The position numbers and the translations under genes are program-made. A DNA stretch of 64,000 nucleotides, taken from the NCBI GenBank assembly GCA_036490215.1, contig DASXEH010000014.1, positions 1-64,000 on the forward strand, written 5' to 3'. This DNA comes from JASHSH01 sp036490215. GTDB taxonomy: Bacteria; Pseudomonadota; Alphaproteobacteria; Rhodospirillales; Magnetospirillaceae. This document shows, in pieces, positions 9,766 to 15,995 of the stretch (its first letter is position 1; every line of letters begins with the position of its first letter). Below the pieces are notes generated by a model, which worked only from the letters and a program-made list of their open reading frames with translations, was not told where the DNA came from and searched no databases.

Positions 9766-10134
9766 ATGCCCAATAAAAAGATCGAGACCAAAACCAAGAC
9801 CAAGATCGCTGCCGCGCTTGTCGTCACGACTCTGCTCTGCATCGCATCGGTCGCTCCGTCCATCGCACACGCCGAAGACGCGGCTTCGGCCTCGTATCAG
9901 ATTCGCCTTGCCGCCTATGACGTGCAGGAACTGGTGGCCACCAGTGACACGCTGGTAAAGCCCGACAATCCGGATCAAGCACGTCCGATCAAGTTGAAGC
10001 TGCGTCATCGCATCGTGAAGACGGCCCATCACATCGCCAAGACGCCATCCGACCCGACGCCGGCCCCTGCACCAAGCCAAGTTGCCCAACGCGACGAGGT
10101 CATGGCTGCGAATACAACAAGCAACAACAACTGA
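9766..10134 (+). CDS. Small secreted protein of unknown function
   Basis: The 122-residue product begins with a lysine-rich stretch and a hydrophobic run (IAAALVVTTLLCIASVAP) ending in a good signal-peptidase site at AHA-ED (about residue 37). The mature part is short, with a basic middle (KLKLRHRIVKTAHHIAK) and a Pro/Ala/Asn-rich tail. I recognise no family. A strong intrinsic terminator follows 45 bases after the stop, which supports a real, independently transcribed gene. Confidence 0.7.
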   Translation: MPNKKIETKTKTKIAAALVVTTLLCIASVAPSIAHAEDAASASYQIRLAAYDVQELVATSDTLVKPDNPDQARPIKLKLRHRIVKTAHHIAKTPSDPTPAPAPSQVAQRDEVMAANTTSNNN

Positions 10135-10178
10135 GTTACCGATCCCCCCTCCGTAACTCTCTCCCCACCTAGACTTTC

Positions 10179-10219
10179 GGCACCGGAAGCATCCCCCCTC
10201 AGCTTCCGGTGCCGTTTTT
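10179..10219 (+). terminator. Intrinsic terminator after the small secreted protein gene
   Basis: A perfect 12-base stem, GGCACCGGAAGC paired with GCTTCCGGTGCC, encloses an 11-base loop and is followed by GTTTTT. This is the clearest rho-independent terminator in the window. Confidence 0.93.
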
Positions 10220-10368
10220 CCTTCCGCACTGCCGCAACGAATTTCGCGATGCCCGCCTTGCTGCTCCGGCGGCATTGGATTATCCCTGATTCAAACGCCC
10301 GCGAAAAAATGCGGGCTGTGGGCGAAACGAACGGCACCCTGTGCCGACATTCAAGCGATGAGGCGACA

Positions 10369-10653
10369 ATGGCAGGCCGGCTGACGGAATGCGCGATCGC
10401 GGTCTATTACGACAAGCGCGACGACGGACGCTTTCATATCTCCAGCCCGGATCTGCCGGGCTTCCATCTCGTGGGTCCGAGTGCCGACGCGCTGGGCGCC
10501 GATGTCGAGCCGGTGCTGCGCGAAATGCTGCGCACAACCACCGGCCAGGCGGTAGACACGATGATGGTGCTGCCCACCTTCCAGACGCTCGGCGGCCACA
10601 CGCCCGCGGGCGCGCGGCGCGAAGTCCGCGTCGTCACCTTCAAGCAAGCCTGA
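10369..10653 (+). CDS. HicB-like / DUF1902-type small protein
   Basis: Predicted 94-residue protein. After a leading strand (ECAIAVYYDKRDDGRF) comes ISSPDLPGFHLVGPSADAL, the pattern of the partial RNase H-like fold in HicB antitoxins and DUF1902 proteins. There is no C-terminal DNA-binding domain. The ATG at 10369 is chosen because homology-like sequence begins there. An 11-base gap separates it from the next small gene, whose product loosely resembles HicA. The pair is best read as a divergent HicB-HicA-like module; that is inference from pattern only. Confidence 0.65.
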   Translation: MAGRLTECAIAVYYDKRDDGRFHISSPDLPGFHLVGPSADALGADVEPVLREMLRTTTGQAVDTMMVLPTFQTLGGHTPAGARREVRVVTFKQA

Positions 10654-10664
10654 GGGAACGCACC

Positions 10665-10895
10665 ATGGCCACCCGCCTGATGCCCAAGACGCACATCTCC
10701 ACCATCCTATCGGTGCATGAATGCGTGCGCGTGAGGGATTTCCCCACCTGCTCGATCTGGCGCGCGCCGACCGGCTTCTGCTTCACCGTGCCGCGCGAAG
10801 GCGCGCAGGAGCAGACCGACGAGATCAGCCTGGCGATGATCATGAAGCTGATCGCCCAATACGGCACACCCGGCGGCAACCCGACGACGGACTGA
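10665..10895 (+). CDS. Small protein, weakly HicA-like
   Basis: 76 residues. The central part CSIWRAPTGFCFTVPREGAQ, followed by a helix SLAMIMKLIAQYG, has the order of elements seen in HicA mRNA interferases (strand, strand, TVP, last helix). The catalytic histidine of the usual GSHHxF segment is not present; the equivalent position reads TCSIW. It directly follows the HicB-like gene. It could be an inactive HicA relative, or an unrelated small protein in the same operon. Confidence 0.5.
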   Translation: MATRLMPKTHISTILSVHECVRVRDFPTCSIWRAPTGFCFTVPREGAQEQTDEISLAMIMKLIAQYGTPGGNPTTD

Positions 10896-10917
10896 GGCGC
10901 TTCCTCAGTCTTACGCC

Positions 10918-11226
10918 TCAGTCTTTGCGCGCATTGCACCGGGGCAGGCGCCCGTGGCGTTCCCTGAACTCCACTAACAACTCTTTCTCCCGCTCGGCGG
11001 GGTTGTTGCAGGCTTCGCGCTTATAATGGGTAGCGGCCTCCGTGCAGCCGCCCTCGACACCCATAAAATGCGATTTGAGGCGGGCGCGGATGGTGGAGGC
11101 GCCGCCTGGGGCAGAGCCGTAATAGATGAGAGCGTTGTCGGCATAGAAGCAATAGACGCCGCCGGACGCCGGGGATTCATCGACGTTCTTCTGGGTAAAT
11201 TCGTATTTTTCGCCGCCAATAGGCAT
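10918..11226 (-). CDS. GIY-YIG-like domain protein
   Basis: About 102 residues from the ATG at 11226 (an upstream ATG at 11247 adds 7). GGVYCFYADNALIYYGSA corresponds to the GIY...YIG strands, R-x-RLKSHF supplies the basic residue and histidine of the first helix, and NPAEREKELLVEF the metal-binding glutamate. A single-domain nuclease of this kind could cut DNA. No partner gene (phage, restriction, repair) is adjacent, so the role is open. It lies at the left edge of the low-GC island. Confidence 0.65.
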   Translation of the reverse strand: MPIGGEKYEFTQKNVDESPASGGVYCFYADNALIYYGSAPGGASTIRARLKSHFMGVEGGCTEAATHYKREACNNPAEREKELLVEFRERHGRLPRCNARKD

Positions 11227-11465
11227 TCGTGTGGTCCTCAGCCGCAATAATCAAGGCAGACCACAGTAAGCCAGCCCGATATCGGTTCGACAATTATAGA
11301 TTTATGGAGGGGCAAGCCCGCTTTTGGCTGTGACGGGCGTCGGGCGGATTCTGCTTCGTTAAGGCCGAGCCGAAACACGGGACGTTTCTAGCGACTTGGT
11401 TCCTTGTAGCTTTAGCTGCGCTAGAATTGGATGGGGTACGACTAGAAGATATCTAAGGGGGCCTT

Positions 11466-12335
11466 TTGGCGCGGGATATCAAATCCATCGTTTCTTGGAC
11501 TGTGCTTGCAGTCTTCATTGGAGGGCTCGCACTATGGAGCGCGAATCACCCCAAAGTAGACAATCAACCCCAGCCACCCAAATCCGAAACCGAGGATGGA
11601 CACGCCCGTTATGACTTGCGAGAGCCGCTGATAATTTCCGCCGCGTCGATACAGATTGTTGGCAATCCAGAGCAGGAAAAGGGTGAGCAGAAACGAGGCA
11701 ATGAAAGTCGCTGGTACGATACCTTTGCGAATCGCCCCACCGATTGGCTTCTTGTTTTGTTCAACTGCATTCTCGCTATTTTTACGACCCGTCTGTATCT
11801 GGAAACTAGGGGGTTACGGGAAGTAACCAATCGCGCTCTGACCGAATTGGAGCGCCCGTTTTTGGCGCTGATATTCAAAGAGGTGGGGTTTAAGGTCGAT
11901 GAACAAGCTATCGTCAGTCCTACTGGCCGACTTCTTTTCGCCTTTGAAAATATAGGACGCACGCCAGCTTATTTGATCGAGATTTATTCTGCCCTCACAA
12001 TTTGCCAACCGCGAACTCCAGCGCCTGTCGTTTCTCCCGGCACAATTCCCGCCAACAAAGGCAAACATTCCAATTTCCCGCCGGGCATCCCGGTTAAAAG
12101 TGGTGGAGATAGCGAGCTTTGGGAAAACACCACCTTCGCCCCCTTTGACGCGGACTGGGACGGATTCTCCAAACGAAATGGGGTGCGGTCTAACTTGTTC
12201 TTCCATGGCTTCGTACGCTACCGAGACATCTTCGGCAGCGTCTACATCATGGGTTTTTGCGCGGTGTTCGATATCTTGGGTCAGCGTTTCGTTTTGCAGG
12301 GCGATTCTCCACACAACTACATACGCAAAGAATAA
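11466..12335 (+). CDS. Membrane-anchored protein of unknown function
   Basis: 289 residues, starting at TTG; a ribosome-binding sequence AAGGGGG about 6 bases upstream supports that start. Two hydrophobic segments are visible, SWTVLAVFIGGLALW (about residues 10-25) and WLLVLFNCILAIFTTRLYL (about 93-112). The second is followed by a helical stretch LREVTNRALTELERPFLAL, then a probable beta-rich C-terminal domain. Proteins of this layout are common as uncharacterised genes in rhizobia; I know no function. GC content is lower than the chromosomal genes around it, suggesting acquisition. Confidence 0.7.
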   Translation: MARDIKSIVSWTVLAVFIGGLALWSANHPKVDNQPQPPKSETEDGHARYDLREPLIISAASIQIVGNPEQEKGEQKRGNESRWYDTFANRPTDWLLVLFNCILAIFTTRLYLETRGLREVTNRALTELERPFLALIFKEVGFKVDEQAIVSPTGRLLFAFENIGRTPAYLIEIYSALTICQPRTPAPVVSPGTIPANKGKHSNFPPGIPVKSGGDSELWENTTFAPFDADWDGFSKRNGVRSNLFFHGFVRYRDIFGSVYIMGFCAVFDILGQRFVLQGDSPHNYIRKE

Positions 12336-12452
12336 AGCCGCGACGGCGCGCATGACGCGGGGCCCTACCTACACGTTAGCCTCTCTCGGAATGTGGTTTT
12401 GCCTAGCTTTGGGGCCAGCCGATCTTTCCGTGAGGAAGATTAGGGGTGCACT

Positions 12453-12644
12453 ATGAGCCACATAACAGCTAGAGACGTTCGATTCGGCGCTTCTTTAGTA
12501 ATGCTGGGCGCAATTTGCGGCGAATTGCTTGCCGCGATCCTGAAGCAAGAATCGGTTGAATTATATTTGGCGGGTGCTATCGCTGGGATTGCTCTTTTCT
12601 TAGGAGCGACTCTCGGGGGCAGCCATGACAGAAACGGACGTTAA
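12453..12644 (+). CDS. Small two-helix membrane protein
   Basis: 63 residues with two hydrophobic segments, FGASLVMLGAICGELLAAIL and YLAGAIAGIALFLGATL, and a short polar C-terminus. Its last 20 bases overlap the start of the next gene in another frame, so the two are probably translated together. No family recognised. Small size and low GC mean the gene call rests mainly on the overlap and the coherent membrane topology. Confidence 0.55.
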   Translation: MSHITARDVRFGASLVMLGAICGELLAAILKQESVELYLAGAIAGIALFLGATLGGSHDRNGR

Positions 12645-12963
12645 TACGCAGTCATACCTTTGGGGCATTATCACTGGGAACTGGGTCGATATCCTTTCTC
12701 TTACACTCGCGTTTTCCTACGCTATTGCGAAAGCATACCGGGGCAAGAGGCCTCTGATATCCAAAGAAACGGCCCTTTCAATAGCTAACGGCATTAGCCT
12801 TTTCCCATTGATCCTCGTGGTCGTATCGACGTTTAGCAATGAGGCTTTGCACGCTGTTCTGGCATCCAACCGAGTGATCTTGTCGATGTCGGGGATCGTT
12901 GCTCTATTTTCTATCGTCGAAGACTTTCCCAAGAAACGCGGCGCTGTTTCTCCTCCGCAGTGA
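12625..12963 (+). CDS. Small membrane protein of unknown function
   Basis: 112 residues. Hydrophobic segments lie around WVDILSLTLAFSYAIAKAY, LFPLILVVVSTF and VILSMSGIVALFSIV, so three membrane passes are possible. It overlaps the preceding 63-residue gene by 20 bases and ends 6 bases before the convergent DUF6471 gene stops. Function unknown. It forms the last member of a plus-strand trio of membrane proteins in the low-GC island. Confidence 0.6.
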   Translation: MTETDVNTQSYLWGIITGNWVDILSLTLAFSYAIAKAYRGKRPLISKETALSIANGISLFPLILVVVSTFSNEALHAVLASNRVILSMSGIVALFSIVEDFPKKRGAVSPPQ

Positions 12964-12969
12964 GTGTCG

Positions 12970-13212
12970 TTAAACGTCCGCCAATCGTATCTCGCTCAAC
13001 TCCATAGCGGCCAGTGCCGCGAGAAACCATGTAGCTGGAAACGTCCCGCGTTTCAGCTTGGCTTTAACCGAGTCTTCGGTTTCGCCTTTGTGGCCATGCT
13101 TTCCTAGCCGCTCTGCCAGTTCGGCGTAGGTCATATCTGCCTTTTTCAATTCCGCCTTTAGGAAAGCGGAAGCGCGTTCGGCTATCTCTTCCTCGCTCTT
13201 AGCAAAGCCCAT
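12970..13212 (-). CDS. DUF6471 domain protein, possible DNA-binding regulator
   Basis: 80 residues. AERASAFLKAELKKADMTYAE, then LAERLG, ETEDSVKAKLKRGTFPATWF and LAALAAMELSEI fit the DUF6471 pattern. The TYAELAERL...VKAKLKRG part resembles a helix-turn-helix. I prefer the ATG at 13212 because AGGTG sits just upstream; a GTG at 13218 would overlap that ribosome site. It is divergent from the transposase gene, and two identical-arm palindromes cover the shared promoter region. A repressor role is inference. Confidence 0.75.
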   Translation of the reverse strand: MGFAKSEEEIAERASAFLKAELKKADMTYAELAERLGKHGHKGETEDSVKAKLKRGTFPATWFLAALAAMELSEIRLADV

Positions 13213-13230
13213 TTTCACCTCAAATGCAGG

Positions 13231-13246
13231 GTGTCGTATTTGACAC
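13231..13246. promoter_or_regulatory. Operator-like palindrome 1 (GTGTC-N6-GACAC)
   Basis: GTGTC GTATTT GACAC, an inverted repeat located over a probable -10 region (TCAAAT, 13243-13238) for the DUF6471 gene. The same arms and spacing recur exactly 42 bases away, about four helical turns. This suggests a dimeric regulator binding two sites on the same DNA face. Confidence 0.65.
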
Positions 13247-13253
13247 TTTGTTG

Positions 13254-13267
13254 TTGACCGCAGTCAA
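13254..13267. promoter_or_regulatory. Overlapping divergent -35 elements (TTGAC-CGCA-GTCAA)
   Basis: This inverted repeat supplies a TTGACC -35 for the plus strand, with CATAAA 17 bases downstream as -10. It also gives a TTGACT -35 for the minus strand, with TCAAAT 18 bases downstream. The plus transcript would start about where the transposase ATG (13291) lies, so a leaderless message is possible. Predicted from sequence only. Confidence 0.5.
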
Positions 13268-13271
13268 GCTA

Positions 13272-13289
13272 GGTGTCATAAATGACACC
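13272..13289. promoter_or_regulatory. Operator-like palindrome 2 (GGTGTCAT-AA-ATGACACC)
   Basis: A perfect inverted repeat with 8-base arms, containing the same GTGTC-N6-GACAC core as the site at 13231. It overlaps the predicted -10 of the transposase promoter and ends one base before its ATG, so a bound protein would block expression. Confidence 0.7.
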
Positions 13290-13290
13290 C

Positions 13291-14281
13291 ATGGCACAGC
13301 ACTTCCTCCTTTCAAAGTCTGCAAAGAGCCTGAGCATCGCTCAGGTGATGCGCATGACTGAGGCGGAAGCGGAAATGATGTTCCGCAAGGTGCGCTGGGC
13401 TTCGACCGAAGGTGAGCCCGTTTGCCCGAAGTGCGGTTGCCTTGACGCTTATGACTGCCGCCGTCCGAACGGTGCCTCCCGCTGGCGCTGCAAGGGCTGT
13501 GCAGCCGATTTCTCCGTCACGTCCGGCACTCTGTTCGCCTCGCATAAGCGCCCGCTGCGCGACTATCTGGCCGCCATCGCGATCTTCTGCAACGAAGTGA
13601 AGGGCAAGAGCATGCTGGCCCTCTCGCGCGATCTGGGCATGGCCTACAAGTCGGCTTTCGTGCTGGCCCACAAGCTGCGCGAAGCGATGGCCTCGGAAGT
13701 GAAGGCGCTGCGCATTGGCGGTGATGGCAAGGTCGCATCGATCGATGGCATGTATGCCGGTGGCTACGTGAAGCCTGCGAACCTCAAAGAGCATCGCCGG
13801 GACCGCCGCTTGGCGCGCAACCAGAACGGTAAGCGTCAGGTTGTCGTCGTCGCCCGCGAACAGGATGGCCGCACCATCGCCAGCGCGTTTAAGTCGGAAG
13901 CCGGTTCGCTGTCATTCATCCGCGACAAGGTTGCCAAGGGCACGATCCTCAACGCTGACGAGGCGAATAGCTGGAACGCTTTGCAGGCCCGCTACGAAAT
14001 GCGCCGCATCAATCACGAGGAAGCCTACTCGCTCGGCGGCGCTTGCACGAATATCGCAGAGTCGTTTTTCTCCCGCCTGCGCCGCGCGGAAGTCGGGCAC
14101 AACCACCATATCGCCGGGGTTTATCTCGGCCGCTACGCGCAAGAAGCCGCTTGGCGGGAAAGACAACCGCCGCGTCGCGAATGGGGATCAGGTAACGGCT
14201 ATTGCTACCCTGGCGCTGCGCCGTCCGCCGTCAGTCGATTTTGGGGGGTATTGGCAGCGGCACATTGAGGACAAGCTATAG
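13291..14281 (+). pseudogene. IS1595-family (ISXO2-like) transposase with a one-base frameshift
   Basis: A zinc ribbon (CPKCGCLDAYDC and WRCKGC, about residues 44-71) precedes a DDE-type domain with aspartates in ASIDGMYAGG and LNADEANSWNAL and a glutamate in AESFFSRLRR. The start MAQHFLLS is typical of the family. The frame is intact to about 14158, then three A bases at 14159-14161 contain one extra base. Removing it restores ...AWREDNRRVANGDQV and ...SVDFGGYWQRH to a stop at 14281. As given, the original frame continues to 14268 with an unrelated tail. It could be a decayed gene, programmed slippage or a sequencing error. I see no terminal inverted repeats. The divergent DUF6471 gene shares its regulatory region. 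Confidence 0.85.
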
Positions 14282-14286
14282 ACGAA

Positions 14287-14697
14287 TCACGACTCATTTT
14301 CGTCCCAATATTCTTCGGCAAACCCTGGCGTAAAATCTGATTTGGAAATTCCCTCGCATATGCGCTTGATCAACGCAGCCGAAAGATTGGGCTGTTTCTT
14401 GTATACCCACCCATCTATGCATCTAGTGATGTGAGCCGAATCAAGAATCGTCAATCGGCGATATATGAAGTAGCTGGGGTGCTTGATGAAAGGGTGCTCA
14501 CCCTTTCCGATCACGCATGTGTCATCGTGGAACTGATCTTTGTAGATGGTTCCAATGGGCCCGATTAAATGGCGTCCCTTCGAGCAAACGTTCGTTAGGA
14601 TCGCATGAAAATGAAGTCTATCAGGATCGGCTACGCTGCCGGATGGAATAAGCAGTCCCGCACTACGTACAGCAATGTACGAAGGCGGCTTCGACAT
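14287..14697 (-). CDS. Putative toxin partner of a Panacea antitoxin
   Basis: 136 residues. Readable blocks are LLIPSGSVADPDRLHFHAIL, HLIGPIGTIYKDQFHDDTC and GEHPFIKHPSYFIYRRL, a beta-rich pattern that recalls a small conserved family in accessory DNA; I cannot name its activity. The stop of the upstream Panacea-type gene overlaps this start as TAATG, so the two are translationally coupled. Panacea antitoxins are known to pair with many unrelated toxins, so the toxin role is inferred from the partner and the gene order. Confidence 0.6.
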   Translation of the reverse strand: MSKPPSYIAVRSAGLLIPSGSVADPDRLHFHAILTNVCSKGRHLIGPIGTIYKDQFHDDTCVIGKGEHPFIKHPSYFIYRRLTILDSAHITRCIDGWVYKKQPNLSAALIKRICEGISKSDFTPGFAEEYWDENES

Positions 14698-15290
14698 TAG
14701 CTGATCGCGGTAGCGAGCGACCTATCTAGTTCACGCTCAGCTTCAAGATTGGCCGAAATTCTAGCAACATTTTTCTTCTTCAAAAATTTGAGAATACGTT
14801 CATACGGAATCGGTTCCGACGAGCCATCCGGGTCTTCCCATTCTGGACAATGCTTGTGGGTATATTCTTCCAACCAAAATCCGTCACGCTCACCAAAGCG
14901 ATCCCAAATCTCCGCTAGGACTTTTTTCTCTGCCTTACTGAGTTCGTCCAAATCGCTTTTTTTGATTCGCGAATTAGCTACGCCGACAGAATGCTTAGCC
15001 CTATCCGAGATGAATTTTTTCCATTCATCTCTGTCGCCCGCAATTCCGCTCACGTAATTGAGTGTCATCGAATTGACGGGACCACGAGGCATCGAGACAA
15101 AGCGATCATTCAAAATTGGACAGTCGTATTTTTCGATGAATCGTCTGTCCGACAGATAAATCAACTTGATCAATTTGAGCACATTGATGCTGCCGCCTTC
15201 CGCGATCGCGAAATACGCCACAACCTGTGCTGCCTTCCGAACTTTGAAACCCCGCATTGGGGCCACCATAAACCGATGCAATATGCTCAA
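14697..15290 (-). CDS. Panacea (DUF4065/SocA-like) domain antitoxin candidate
   Basis: 197 residues. The segment KAAQVVAYFAIAEGGSINVL, then LKLIKLIYLSDRRFIEKY and ILNDRFVSMPRGPVNSMTL, is the signature of the Panacea/DUF4065 domain, found in the SocA proteolysis adaptor and in the PanA antitoxin group. The region after about residue 75 is charged and specific to this protein. The domain begins near the second or third methionine (MVAPMRGFK), so the start at 15290 could be up to 11 residues too early. It is first in a two-gene minus-strand unit with the putative toxin. Confidence 0.8.
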   Translation of the reverse strand: MSILHRFMVAPMRGFKVRKAAQVVAYFAIAEGGSINVLKLIKLIYLSDRRFIEKYDCPILNDRFVSMPRGPVNSMTLNYVSGIAGDRDEWKKFISDRAKHSVGVANSRIKKSDLDELSKAEKKVLAEIWDRFGERDGFWLEEYTHKHCPEWEDPDGSSEPIPYERILKFLKKKNVARISANLEAERELDRSLATAIS

Positions 15291-15349
15291 TCAACAAGAA
15301 AAATATGGCGAATCAATGACTTGTCAGATGTCGACTCAACCCGCTGAAT

Positions 15350-15772
15350 TTACCCAACGATTTCCCACCGCTTCGGATCGCGGGCGACCAGCCTGACGGT
15401 GTGCCGTTTCTCCTGCCGCGCCAGGAACGCATAGGCCCGCGCGGCCATCCTCTCGACAGCGTAGGAATCGACGTGCGCGGCACCGGACAGGGCCAGAACC
15501 TCTTTCGCGATCCCGTGGGCTGATACGGGCTCTTTAGCGGTGCGCAGGATGTCCCACATGATGCGCGTGTTAGGGCTCATCTCCTCCCGTGCGGTGGGCA
15601 CGCGCTTGACCGGAATGGCTGAGAATTTGAAATGAGGGTCGAATAACTGGATTGCCGTCCGCAGGTGGGCAAGCCGCTGTTCCCCGATGCGGAGGCGATT
15701 GCGCACGTCATTCAATTCGGTTGCCAGGGCGCGGTATTTCTCAATGAGAGCGCCGGGAGGGGATTCAGCCAT
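15350..15772 (-). CDS. Small protein of unknown function
   Basis: 140 residues. The N-terminal third (EKYRALATELNDVRNRLRIG) is likely coiled coil, and the C-terminal half (TRIMWDILRTAKEPVSAHGIA) looks like a winged-helix domain. Such proteins occur as uncharacterised genes in several alphaproteobacteria. A DNA-binding role is only a guess. Three decamer repeats lie immediately upstream of its start. Confidence 0.65.
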   Translation of the reverse strand: MAESPPGALIEKYRALATELNDVRNRLRIGEQRLAHLRTAIQLFDPHFKFSAIPVKRVPTAREEMSPNTRIMWDILRTAKEPVSAHGIAKEVLALSGAAHVDSYAVERMAARAYAFLARQEKRHTVRLVARDPKRWEIVG

Positions 15773-15778
15773 CCCGTA

Positions 15779-15808
15779 TAATCCCGCCTAGTCCCGGCTA
15801 ATCCCAGA
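15779..15808. repeat. Three tandem decamer repeats upstream of the 15350-15772 gene
   Basis: TAATCCCGCC, TAGTCCCGGC and TAATCCCAGA stand head to tail with a 10-base period, a few bases upstream of the gene's start codon. One helical turn of spacing is what a protein binding on one face would need, but three short copies could also be chance. Confidence 0.45.
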
Positions 15809-15928
15809 GTGGGCCAGTGGCGTTTGCGCCCTAATACCGCACTCCTCCCACCCTTGACTCCCCCGGCTCAAGGGCCTAAAACCCGCGCCATCTCAGTCTT
15901 CTGAGGTATCCGTGCTCCCGAGGGGGCC

Positions 15929-15958
15929 GGCCGGTCCGCGAGGGTTCGCGCACCGGCC
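15929..15958. promoter_or_regulatory. Strong hairpin in the ffh upstream region
   Basis: GGCCGGT pairs with ACCGGCC, and an inner CGCGA-gggt-TCGCG stem follows, then TTAATTCGTTTT. It resembles an intrinsic terminator on the plus strand, although no plus-strand gene ends immediately upstream. It lies 38 bases before the ffh start, so it may be a leader structure or a barrier to upstream transcription. Confidence 0.6.
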
Positions 15959-15995
15959 TTAATTCGTTTTGCGTCAAAGGTTTAGCGCCGGTTCC

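Noticed and set aside
13230..14300. Complete insertion sequence with terminal inverted repeats
   Set aside because: No matching terminal repeats or target duplication were found around the transposase; only operator-like palindromes upstream.
10900..15900. Integrative element with integrase and attachment sites
   Set aside because: Low GC and accessory genes suggest acquisition, but no integrase, no flanking tRNA and no direct repeats at the ends could be seen.
15773..15995. 4.5S (SRP) RNA next to ffh
   Set aside because: The conserved GGAAGG/AGCA-type SRP RNA loop is not present in this gap.
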